Origin: Tenacibaculum sp. SZ-18
Lineage (GTDB): Bacteria; Bacteroidota; Bacteroidia; Flavobacteriales; Flavobacteriaceae
DNA: 64,000 nt
NCBI RefSeq assembly: GCF_002813915.1
Contig: NZ_CP019335.1
Span: forward strand, 1,161,777 to 1,225,776
Direction of reading: 5' to 3'
Made by a program: the position numbers and the translations under genes. The notes under the pieces are model-generated. The model saw only the letters and a list, made by a program, of their open reading frames with translations. It searched no databases and was not told the origin of the DNA. Numbering within the stretch: position 1 is the stretch's first letter; each line of letters begins with the position of its first letter. This document shows, piece after piece, positions 57,233 through 64,000 of this stretch.

Positions 57233-58621
57233 ATGTCGAAAAAAATTATTCTTCTTATTGTAGCATCCGTCATCGGATTATTGGCATTATCATATATTCA
57301 AGCCAGACTAATAAAAAACACCTATTCTTTAAGAAAGGAGGCTTTTACAGACAAGGCGAGTAGTCAGGTAAGTAAAATTGGTAGTTATGGTTCTCCTATA
57401 GATTCTATTTTTGATGCAATTTCAGATACATTTGTTAAGGATCTTGATAAGTATAATTTAGGAAAAGTTACAAGTGAACAATTGTTAATTCGTTTAAAAA
57501 CAATATCAGATTCCTTAAATCCAAAATTTATTAAAGAATATGAGAAAGAAGTCAATTTTGATAAATTGGGGTACAATTTAAAATATCATCGTCAGCTTAA
57601 AAATTTAGTAATGTTAGATAGTTTAAAAACTGATACGATATTCGAAAGGAAAAAGAAAGAGAAAGGATTGAAATTAATTGGTTACGATTTTCAGAGTAAT
57701 TCCGATTTACATCTAGGAACTTCAACATGGGAAACTAACAGAACATTTGAGGAGGTGAATAATGGGAAATCTGAAAAAGTAAATTATCATATAATTTTCG
57801 AAACTTCAAACTACATGAATATTAATGATTGGGAGAAAATCGTTTTAATGGAAATGAGAAGTCTACTAATTTTCTCATTTTGTATTTTCTTATTTGTCAT
57901 TGGATTGTTTTATTATTCTATCAAAAACTTAATAACACAAAAGAATATAGCTGATATTAAAACAGATTTTGTGAATAATATTACACATGAATTAAAAACA
58001 CCTTTATCAACATTATCTTTAGCTACAAAAATTCTGAAACAACAGGAAGGAATGTCAGCAGATACAGAAAACACTATTCGAACCATAGATAGACAAAATG
58101 TAAGATTGCAAAACTTAATTGATCAAGTTTTAAATAATAGCATTGGCTATCAAGATTTGGTATTGAATAAAAAGCAAACAAATAGTGCTGAATTTTTAAA
58201 CGGAATTTTAAACGATTTTGATATTACCCACGAAGAGAATATTAGATTAAATAGAAAATTATCAAATACATCAAGCTTTCTAAATATTGATGAGTTTTAT
58301 GCCGCAACAGCTATTGTTAATATTCTTGAGAATGCAGTGAAGTATGGAGCATCAAAAATTCTTGTATCTGAAAATATAGATACTAATAAGTGGATTTTAG
58401 TTATTGAAGATGACGGTATTGGAATCGATAAAAAAAATCTAAAATTATTATTTAATAAGTTTTTTCGTGCAGAAAATCAAAATGTTCATAATGTGAAAGG
58501 ATTAGGTCTTGGTTTATATTATACGCATCAAGTCATAATGGCTCATAAGGGAACTATTAAAGTAGAAAGTGAAAAAGGAATTGGAACTAAATTTACAATT
58601 GAATTACCTTTAAAGAATTAA
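57233..58621 (+). CDS. Sensor histidine kinase
   Basis: A 462-residue membrane kinase. TM1 is at about residues 5-23, and a periplasmic sensor of roughly 185 residues of no recognised family runs to TM2 at about 210-229. The cytoplasmic core has the H-box NNITHELKTPLSTLSLATKI (phospho-His about 253), an N-box IVNILENAVKYGA, G1 EDDGIGID and G2 GLGLGLYYTHQVIM. It lies 5 bases before the response-regulator gene. The operator-like repeat upstream suggests autoregulation. Confidence 0.93.
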   Translation: MSKKIILLIVASVIGLLALSYIQARLIKNTYSLRKEAFTDKASSQVSKIGSYGSPIDSIFDAISDTFVKDLDKYNLGKVTSEQLLIRLKTISDSLNPKFIKEYEKEVNFDKLGYNLKYHRQLKNLVMLDSLKTDTIFERKKKEKGLKLIGYDFQSNSDLHLGTSTWETNRTFEEVNNGKSEKVNYHIIFETSNYMNINDWEKIVLMEMRSLLIFSFCIFLFVIGLFYYSIKNLITQKNIADIKTDFVNNITHELKTPLSTLSLATKILKQQEGMSADTENTIRTIDRQNVRLQNLIDQVLNNSIGYQDLVLNKKQTNSAEFLNGILNDFDITHEENIRLNRKLSNTSSFLNIDEFYAATAIVNILENAVKYGASKILVSENIDTNKWILVIEDDGIGIDKKNLKLLFNKFFRAENQNVHNVKGLGLGLYYTHQVIMAHKGTIKVESEKGIGTKFTIELPLKN

Positions 58622-58626
58622 AAGTC

Positions 58627-59322
58627 ATGGAAAAGTATCAGATTTTACTAGCAGAAGATGATCCGGATTTTGGTAATTTATTACAGCAATATCTGCAAAT
58701 GTCGGGTTATACAGTTACTTGGGTAAAAGATGGAGTAGAAGCTTTAGAGTTATTTACTCGCTCAACATTCGATGTTTGTGTTTTAGATGTTATGATGCCT
58801 AAAAAAGATGGATTTACATTGGCGGAAGATATTATAAACATAAGCCCAGAAGTACCTTTTGTTTTTCTAACCGCAAGAAAGTTGAAAGAAGATAAAATTA
58901 AAGGATTAAAACTTGGTGCTGATGATTATATCGTAAAACCGTTTGATGCTGATGAACTAGTTCTAAGATTAAAAAATATAATTAAAAGATCTACAAATTC
59001 GGTAAAGTCAATTATCAAAGAAGAAAGTATAGAAATAGGAGCTTATACTTTTAATCAAAGGAGATTAGAACTTTTATATAAAGAAGAAAATCAGCAATTA
59101 ACAGAAAAGGAAGCCAACTTGATCAAATTCTTGGTTGAACACAAAAATCAAATGCTAAAAAGAGAAGAGATACTAAAAGAAGTTTGGGGAAATGAAGATT
59201 ATTTTTCTGGTAGAAGTATGGATGTTTTTATAAGTAGACTTCGTAAATACTTTAAAAAGGATTCTAATATTTCCATTGAAAGTTCAAGAGGAATAGGATT
59301 AGAATTTAAGATTAAAAAATAA
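58627..59322 (+). CDS. OmpR-family response regulator
   Basis: A 231-residue regulator. Receiver: acidic pocket ILLAEDDPDF, phospho-acceptor Asp54 in CVLDVMMPKKDGF, Thr and Lys in FLTARKLKED and DDYIVKPFD. A winged-helix DNA-binding domain follows: LTEKEANLIKFLVEHKNQML and SGRSMDVFISRLRKYF. Partner of the kinase. It should bind direct repeats with an 11-bp period, such as the GTTAA pairs upstream of the kinase and of the next gene. Confidence 0.95.
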   Translation: MEKYQILLAEDDPDFGNLLQQYLQMSGYTVTWVKDGVEALELFTRSTFDVCVLDVMMPKKDGFTLAEDIINISPEVPFVFLTARKLKEDKIKGLKLGADDYIVKPFDADELVLRLKNIIKRSTNSVKSIIKEESIEIGAYTFNQRRLELLYKEENQQLTEKEANLIKFLVEHKNQMLKREEILKEVWGNEDYFSGRSMDVFISRLRKYFKKDSNISIESSRGIGLEFKIKK

Positions 59323-59348
59323 CGAATGTTAATAGCCTTTCGTTAACA

Positions 59349-59364
59349 GTTAATACAGGGTTAA
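59349..59364 (+). promoter_or_regulatory. Candidate response-regulator operator, copy 2
   Basis: GTTAATACAGGGTTAA, half-sites 11 bp apart, differing from copy 1 only at the two central bases. It starts 53 bp before the TAATTTTG -7 element. Two more GTTAA half-sites lie at 59328 and 59342. Confidence 0.6.
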
Positions 59365-59401
59365 CAAGCTGCAAAAGCTATATTTAAATAAATGTTCGAA
59401 G

Positions 59402-59409
59402 TAATTTTG
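59402..59409 (+). promoter_or_regulatory. -7 promoter element of the serine-rich gene
   Basis: TAATTTTG, 26 bases before the ATG at 59436. Confidence 0.5.
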
Positions 59410-59435
59410 AGGTATAAATTTAAAAAATCTATATC

Positions 59436-60026
59436 ATGAAATTAATTAAAACAACATTCGTATTTTTCTTTATTACATTAACTGCATGCGCGCAAACTCC
59501 AGGTATTCCAACGCCACCAACACCCCCAAATACTATTGGTTCTTCACACACAGAAGTTGTAACCTCATCTTCTTCATCTTCATCTTCTTCACGAAATAGT
59601 AGTTCAACGAGTGTTTCTGATGAAAATACAAGTTATAAGTTTCGAGCGAAATTTCATTCTTCTAAAAGAAAAGGAATTGAAAATATACTTACAGAGGCTT
59701 TAGATGGAATTCAGTTGAGAAAAAGAAATAGAAAATTAGAGTGGGAAATTTTGCAAGGAGGCGATGTTCTATTTGAATGTACATTAAATAAAAACAGGCT
59801 TTCAATTTTTGTAGATAAAGAATTGTCTACAGGGAAATTCAATCGTAGAATTAAAAGATTAGGAGAGGATATACAGGAATATATATCTTCACATAAAAGA
59901 TACAATTTTGCTAGTAGAGGAGGAATTTCAGTTTCACGTGCAGAGGAAAGATTAGAAAGAGCTAAAAGAGAACTTGAAAACTCTATAAAAAACTTAGAAG
60001 AAGTCAAAAGAGATAATGAAAAATAG
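59436..60026 (+). CDS. Exported serine-rich, coiled-coil protein, probable target of the two-component system
   Basis: A 196-residue protein with a signal peptide (MKLIKTTFVFFFITLTACAQ; the Cys may or may not be a lipobox). A Pro-rich segment (TPGIPTPPTPPNTIG) and a Ser tract (about residues 43-63) precede a folded region with LTEALDGIQLRKRNRKLEWE. The C-terminus (about 160-196) is a highly charged coiled coil (RAEERLERAKRELENSIKNL). Function unknown. It lies 113 bases after the response regulator and has a matching operator, so it is likely co-regulated with the kinase pair. Confidence 0.75.
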   Translation: MKLIKTTFVFFFITLTACAQTPGIPTPPTPPNTIGSSHTEVVTSSSSSSSSSRNSSSTSVSDENTSYKFRAKFHSSKRKGIENILTEALDGIQLRKRNRKLEWEILQGGDVLFECTLNKNRLSIFVDKELSTGKFNRRIKRLGEDIQEYISSHKRYNFASRGGISVSRAEERLERAKRELENSIKNLEEVKRDNEK

Positions 60027-60033
60027 GATAAAT

Positions 60034-60377
60034 ATGAAAATCTGAATATTTATCATTTCATCAATTTATATTTTTCTAGAAAATTCATCATGTTTTACAT
60101 ATGGTTTGTATGAACATTGTAAGTTAATAGAGAAAAAGGATACAATCAATTATGATATTTTACTCAAGATGGAATTAAGAGTAAAGAAAGCTTCTTCGTT
60201 TTTATTCATGGATCAAATTCAAAACCGTTTTATGAGATCTTCGATAAAAACGGTAAAAAGTATAGAAGAAGGACTTTTTCATTTAATTTTTTTAGTATTT
60301 CATTGAAGCGTACTTTTGTAATTGCATCAAAAAAAGCAATGGATTTCTTCTTTGAAAAAAATGAATTAAACCTTTAA
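60034..60377 (+). pseudogene. Broken small exported protein gene
   Basis: ATG at 60034, then TGA as codon 4 (60043-60045). The same frame continues IFIISSIYIFLENSSCFTYG, LYEHCKLIEKKDTINY, and near 60150 the sense shifts to another frame: TQDGIKSKESFFVFIHGSNS, KPFYEIFDKNGKKYRRRTFS and LKRTFVIASKKAMDFFF to a TAA at 60377. One nonsense codon and one frameshift thus break a plausible 110-residue exported protein. No family recognised. Confidence 0.5.
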
Positions 60378-60536
60378 AGTTAACACTGAACTAGATCATA
60401 GTTTTAATGAAAAATCGAAAGAAGAAAATGTCATAAGATGATGTAATGAGGTTGTTACTAAGTTTACGAATTGGATACACTCAAATATAACTCATATTTG
60501 AAGTAATTAGGTTAATTAGCTTAAAATGAAATAAGT

Positions 60537-60570
60537 AAAAGACAGTGATAGGCGTAAATCATTGTCTTTT
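60537..60570 (+). terminator. Hairpin terminator
   Basis: Arms 60537-60549 and 60558-60570 (13 bp, one G-T pair) with T-rich 3' flank. Confidence 0.65.
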
Positions 60571-60703
60571 AACTGTTTAAAAATTGAGTTTTTCTTGAAT
60601 AATACATAAAAAAACCTTGATGAAAATAATTTTTTTTATGATTTTCGTAAAAAAAACATCATTTTGTAACTGATTTCATAATAAATAAATGAATTATATT
60701 TAC

Positions 60704-60711
60704 TATTTTTG
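60704..60711 (+). promoter_or_regulatory. -7 promoter element of the E2 gene
   Basis: TATTTTTG, 26 bases before the ATG at 60738. Confidence 0.5.
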
Positions 60712-60737
60712 CACAGCAAAAGAAATCAATCAATATT

Positions 60738-62054
60738 ATGGCAAGATTTGAATTAAAACTTCCTAAAATGGGTGAGAGCGTTGCAGAAGCAACAATTACT
60801 TCTTGGATTAAAGAAGTAGGAGATATGGTGGAAATGGATGATACCGTTGTGGAAGTAGCTACTGATAAAGTAGATAGTGAAGTACCTAGTGAAGTTGAAG
60901 GAAAACTTGTTGAGATTTTATTCGAGAAAGATGATGTAGTACAAGTTGGTCAGACTATTGCAATAATTGAAACTGAAGGAGAAGAAGGAGAAGCGGTAGT
61001 CCAAGAAACTATGAAAGAGGTTGTCAGCGAAACTCCTACTACAGCTAAAGAGATAGAGGAATCTATAGCTGAAGTGAAGGAGTCAGTAGGATCTTTAGAT
61101 ACCTCGGGTAGCGATCGTTTTTACTCTCCATTGGTAAAGAGTATAGCAAAAACTGAAGGGATTTCAGTAGTTGAACTTGAAAATATTAAAGGTACTGGTA
61201 AAGAGGGAAGAGTAACAAAAAGTGATATTTTAGGTTATCTTGAAAATAGAGGAGCCCAATCAACACCAGAAGCAAAGTCTGTACCAGTGCAGACGAATAT
61301 TGCTAAACCTAAGCAAGAAGTTTCTACACCTGTTTCAATTTCTGGAAACGATGAAATTATTGAAATGAGTAGAATGGGTAAATTGATTTCAAAGCACATG
61401 GTTGCCTCAGTTCAGACTTCGGCTCATGTTCAATCTTTTATCGAAATTGATGTTACCAATGTTGTAAACTGGAGAAATAAGGTTAAAAAGGCATTCCAAC
61501 AAAGAGAAGGGGATAAGTTAACATTTACTCCAATCTTTATGCAAGCTGTCGCACAAACTATTAAAAAGCATCCATTAATTAACATTTCAGTTGATGGTGA
61601 TAATATCATTAAAAGAGGAAATATCAATTTAGGAATGGCTGCAGCACTGCCTGATGGAAATTTAATTGTACCAGTAATAAAAAATGCTGATCAATTAAGT
61701 CTTGTAGGAATGACAAAGCAGGTGAATGATTTAGCTCAAAGATCTAGAGCTAATAAATTAAAACCCGATGAAATTCAAGGCGGAACATATACAGTAACAA
61801 ATGTTGGTAGTTTTGGTAGTATTACAGGAACTCCAATTATCAATCAACCTCAAGTTGCTATTTTAGCGCTTGGAGCGATTGTTAAGAAACCAGCTGTAAT
61901 TGAAACTCCAGAGGGAGATTTAATTGGAATTCGTCATAAAATGATTGTATCTCATTCTTATGATCATAGAGTTGTGAATGGTGCTTTAGGAGGAATGTTT
62001 ATAAAAACGTTTAAAGACATTATTGAAGCTTGGGATGTGAATCAAGACTTCTAA
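60738..62054 (+). CDS. 2-oxoacid dehydrogenase E2 (dihydrolipoyl acyltransferase)
   Basis: The E2 core of a pyruvate, branched-chain or 2-oxoglutarate dehydrogenase complex. In 438 residues it has one lipoyl domain (residues 1-78; lipoyl Lys in VEVATDKVDSEVPSEV), an Ala/Glu/Pro-type linker, a peripheral-subunit-binding domain (about 130-167; SPLVKSIAKTEGISVVELEN) and a catalytic domain ending SHSYDHRVVNGALGGMFIKT, whose His and Asp are the acyltransfer residues. Sequence style fits the branched-chain group, but E1 genes are not adjacent to confirm this. Own promoter and terminator. Confidence 0.92.
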   Translation: MARFELKLPKMGESVAEATITSWIKEVGDMVEMDDTVVEVATDKVDSEVPSEVEGKLVEILFEKDDVVQVGQTIAIIETEGEEGEAVVQETMKEVVSETPTTAKEIEESIAEVKESVGSLDTSGSDRFYSPLVKSIAKTEGISVVELENIKGTGKEGRVTKSDILGYLENRGAQSTPEAKSVPVQTNIAKPKQEVSTPVSISGNDEIIEMSRMGKLISKHMVASVQTSAHVQSFIEIDVTNVVNWRNKVKKAFQQREGDKLTFTPIFMQAVAQTIKKHPLINISVDGDNIIKRGNINLGMAAALPDGNLIVPVIKNADQLSLVGMTKQVNDLAQRSRANKLKPDEIQGGTYTVTNVGSFGSITGTPIINQPQVAILALGAIVKKPAVIETPEGDLIGIRHKMIVSHSYDHRVVNGALGGMFIKTFKDIIEAWDVNQDF

Positions 62055-62075
62055 GATTAAATATAAAATTATATT

Positions 62076-62102
62076 AAAGGCTCAAGGTTTACTTGAGCCT
62101 TT
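62076..62102 (+). terminator. Terminator of the E2 gene
   Basis: Perfect 11-bp arms (62076-62086 and 62092-62102) around a 5-base loop, followed by a T-rich tract. Confidence 0.9.
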
Positions 62103-62143
62103 TCTTTTATATCTTTATATACCAAAATAAAAAACAAATTATA

Positions 62144-62875
62144 ATGAAAAAATTAGCAGTTATAGGGTTATTGTTGGGTTCAACAATAAGTTTTGGACAA
62201 GAAAAAGTTAAGTTACGTCTTAATTTGAATAAAGGAGAGAAGTATCAAACTCACATGAAAATAAATCAAGTCACAGAACCAACGATAATGGAAATGGAAA
62301 TGAAAATGGAGATGTTAGTTGAAGCGAAGAAATCTATTAACTATGAAGTTAAGAACAACTTTACATATTTATCTGCTTTAAATAAGCATGGAGCAATTAA
62401 AATTAACTACAATTCTAACATGAAAGAAGAAGAGTTAACGCCACAAGATAAAAAGTTTGCAGATAAGATGAAACCGATTTTAGAAACTTCAATCTATTTA
62501 AATATGGATAGGTTAGGTAAAAGTGAGTTAATAAAATTAGTGCCAGACGTTCCAGAAGTTACTCAATTAAAGGATCAAATAAGTTCAGTTACTTATCCTG
62601 AAGATGCTGTAGGTATAGGTTCTACTTGGGTAAATGTTCAAAAGTCAAATGGTGCTGATATGGAATTAACATATAAGGTTACTAAGATTGAGAAGGATTT
62701 TGTTTTTGCAGATATAACAGGAAAATCTAGTGTTTTAACTGGCGCTATAATTACAGGAAAGTTAAAGATAGATAGAAAATCAGGTTTACCGAGTACTATG
62801 ACAATGAATATTGATGTTAGTATGATGGGGGTAAATATGAAAACAAAATCTGATATTAGCATAAAGAAGATTTAA
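62144..62875 (+). CDS. Exported DUF6263-like protein
   Basis: A 243-residue exported protein (signal MKKLAVIGLLLGSTISFGQ). The mature part KVKLRLNLNKGEKYQTHMKI opens a beta-rich domain with VSSVTYPEDAVG-like text (SSVTYPEDAVGIGSTWVNVQ) and GKLKIDRKSGLPSTMTMNID at the end, resembling DUF6263. Met-rich runs (IMEMEMKMEMLVEAKKS) are odd. I start it at 62144 rather than an upstream ATG at 62093, because the latter lies inside the preceding terminator. Function unknown. Confidence 0.78.
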   Translation: MKKLAVIGLLLGSTISFGQEKVKLRLNLNKGEKYQTHMKINQVTEPTIMEMEMKMEMLVEAKKSINYEVKNNFTYLSALNKHGAIKINYNSNMKEEELTPQDKKFADKMKPILETSIYLNMDRLGKSELIKLVPDVPEVTQLKDQISSVTYPEDAVGIGSTWVNVQKSNGADMELTYKVTKIEKDFVFADITGKSSVLTGAIITGKLKIDRKSGLPSTMTMNIDVSMMGVNMKTKSDISIKKI

Positions 62876-62929
62876 CGTTATACGGAAAGCATAAATTAAG
62901 GAAAAACTTAGTATGAAGCTAGGTCTTTT

Positions 62930-63380
62930 TTATTCATATACTTCTTTTAAAGCATGTCCCAACTCTGTATATTCATAATCATGTTTTTTTTGTTTTTGCT
63001 GATGAAACTCGACTACCTTCTAAAACAATTAGAGCTAATTCACCTAAAACTGTTTTTAAGATGATACCAGGAATATTAATTGGTGTAAGTATTTTCTTGA
63101 GTGCCTTCCCTAAAGCTTTGGTAAAAGTTGAATTGCTTTGATGATCTGAGGCTATACCATTATAGATTCCAATAAACGTATCATTTTCTGTAGCTTTAAC
63201 ATATAAATTGCATAAATCTTCGATGTTAATACAAGGAACATATTGTTTTCCATTTTCTAGTACTGATAAAAATAGAGGTGTATTCATTTTTTGTAAAGCT
63301 CCACCGTCTTTACTTAGTGCAACTCCAGTACTTAAAATAGTAATAGGAATATCCAAATTCTAAAAATATTTCAGCTGTTA
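62930..63380 (-). pseudogene. Remnant of an SDR-type NAD-dependent epimerase (TIGR01777 family)
   Basis: The C-terminal third of a TIGR01777 (SDR39U1-like) protein is recognisable: ITILSTGVALSKDGGALQKM, QYVPCINIEDLCNLYVKATE, NDTFIGIYNGIASDHQSNST, FTKALGKALKK and LGELALIVLEGSRVSSAKTK. The N-terminal Rossmann part is absent. At a run of eight A (8 T on the plus strand at 62984-62991) the frame shifts; seven would restore DYEYTELGHALKEVYE, the family's usual end. A second shift is likely near 63356. Confidence 0.65.
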
Positions 63381-63700
63381 GACTTGATAATGATGGTAAA
63401 CAAAGGTTTTATGAATATAATTTCAAAAACGGAAAAGACACATAGTTAATTAAAGATTTCGTAGTTGTGTACCCGATGTGGTACAACAAAAACATATTAA
63501 TTTCCTCTGTTATTGTAAATGATAGTCTACAATTATGTATTAATGATTTAAAAAAGAAAACAAACACAATAATCGCTAAAAATGTAGGTCGATCTTTTCA
63601 TACAATTCCGAATTCTTCTTTAGTTAGTTTTATGAAAAAATTGAAGAAAACTGGGACGTTATTTTCTTCGACTCATTCACTCATTAATACAACACGTTAA
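63371..63700 (+). pseudogene. Unrecognised broken frame with TAG
   Basis: On the plus strand a frame reads SAVRLDNDGKQRFYEYNFKN then GKDT, a TAG at 63443-63445, and continues LIKDFVVVYPMWYNKNILIS through KNVGRSFHTIPNSSLVSFMK to a TAA. GTG at 63467 could give a 77-residue product, but the sense on both sides of the stop suggests a longer broken gene. It overlaps the 5' limit of the opposite epimerase remnant, marking a likely rearrangement junction. Confidence 0.35.
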
Positions 63701-63734
63701 CTCATTCTAGATTTTAAATTTTTTCATTACTCTG

Positions 63735-63742
63735 TATGTTTG
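63735..63742 (+). promoter_or_regulatory. -7 promoter element before the last gene
   Basis: TATGTTTG, 27 bases before the ATG at 63770. Confidence 0.45.
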
Positions 63743-63769
63743 AATCAAATCAACATTAAAAATTAAATT

Positions 63770-64000
63770 ATGAAAAGTAAATTTACTCTAGAAATTAACA
63801 AACCATGCTCTGAAAAATTCAGCGGTTTTAAAAAAGCTGAACTTGATGGATTTTGCGGTTCTTATCAAAAAGAAGTTGTAGCTTTTACAGGTTGGAGTTT
63901 TCATGATATTATTAATTACTTCAATAATAATAGCAACCAAAAAACGTGTGGTCGATTCAATGATTATCAGTTGGGAACTTACGCCAAACCAACTAAAATT
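63770..64000 (+). CDS. Small Cys-motif protein (3' end outside window)
   Basis: Seventy-seven codons are visible. The opening LEINKPCSEKFSGF, then ELDGFCGSYQKEVVAFTGWS, FHDIINYF and QKTCGRFNDYQLG matches a common Bacteroidetes N-terminal motif (KPCxxxWxxM, GRFCxxCxKxVxDFT, CGRF) seen in many small proteins and in front of CarboxypepD_reg domains. Here the CxxC is incomplete: the second Cys is replaced by Tyr (Cys-Gly-Ser-Tyr). Function unknown; metal binding has been assumed for such motifs. Confidence 0.7.
   Translation, partial: MKSKFTLEINKPCSEKFSGFKKAELDGFCGSYQKEVVAFTGWSFHDIINYFNNNSNQKTCGRFNDYQLGTYAKPTKI

Larger units (their letters stand above)
60378..60737. other. Intergenic stretch before the E2 gene
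   Basis: No gene seen. It holds a hairpin at 60537-60570 and a promoter element at 60704-60711, listed separately; the rest is AT-rich. Confidence 0.5.

Noticed and set aside
48625..60045. TGA read as tryptophan (recoding)
   Set aside because: Only broken frames contain it; an intact gene (19341-20387) ends at TGA, so the standard code applies.

Overview
This is a low-GC chromosomal window from a member of the Flavobacteriaceae (Bacteroidetes). I infer this from the recurrent TAnnTTTG -7 promoter elements, the lack of clear Shine-Dalgarno sites, families typical of the group (DUF4249 lipoproteins, a TonB receptor with an STN domain, DUF6095 beside MurQ, monomeric isocitrate dehydrogenase, a HemC-HemD fusion) and protein character resembling Tenacibaculum or Polaribacter. 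The genus is a guess. I saw no rRNA, tRNA, CRISPR array, prophage or insertion sequence. The ends cut a collagen-like secreted protein (left) and a small cysteine-motif protein (right).

Layout. 1-6.5 kb: collagen-like protein, murQ operon with an ATP-grasp protein, a decayed MscS-like gene, icd, rplS. 6.6-11 kb: PAP2 phosphatase with a GT39-type membrane glycosyltransferase, facing a second GT39 gene that is co-transcribed with trmD. 11-14.5 kb: a small protein gene broken by one stop codon, an internally duplicated membrane-anchored protein, an ATP-grasp protein and a candidate small RNA. 14.5-18.3 kb: a four-gene operon (DJ-1/PfpI, GNAT, OsmC, PNPOx-like) divergent from a MocR-type regulator, with direct repeats between them. 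18.3-30.3 kb: RluA-type pseudouridine synthase, an unrecognised protein, a frameshifted GH64-like beta-1,3-glucanase, a CHMI-type isomerase with a tricorn-like protease, VOC, VTT and YbjQ proteins, gamma-glutamyltransferase and ACP phosphodiesterase. 30.3-37.9 kb: an outer-membrane operon (small secreted protein, TonB receptor, two DUF4249 lipoproteins, MG2-like protein). 38-40.7 kb: pepD, recR, a lipocalin-like lipoprotein.

40.7-53.9 kb is the core of the window: a complete protoporphyrin-dependent heme pathway. hemA, hemCD, hemB, hemL, hemE and hemF run on the plus strand, and hemH and hemJ on the minus strand, with an AraC-family regulator divergent from hemA. Together they cover every step from glutamyl-tRNA to protoheme. 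Embedded among them are a PrcB-like lipoprotein, a thioredoxin-fold protein, an EI24 membrane protein and a small broken gene.

53.9-64 kb: an SF2 helicase with two predicted transmembrane helices downstream of cysC; a histidine kinase/response regulator pair with a serine-rich secreted protein gene; the E2 subunit of a 2-oxoacid dehydrogenase; a DUF6263-like protein; and decayed genes at the right end.

Two patterns stand out. First, a 16-bp direct repeat (GTTAATACnnGGTTAA, 11-bp period) lies exactly 53 bp upstream of the -7 element in front of both the two-component operon and the downstream serine-rich gene, which predicts the operator of that response regulator. Second, eight open frames look broken, most of them by one or a few lesions, which points either to recent gene decay or to assembly errors. 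No clearly new defence or mobile system was found. The best candidates for undescribed biology are the membrane-linked helicase, the MocR operon and the two-component regulon.
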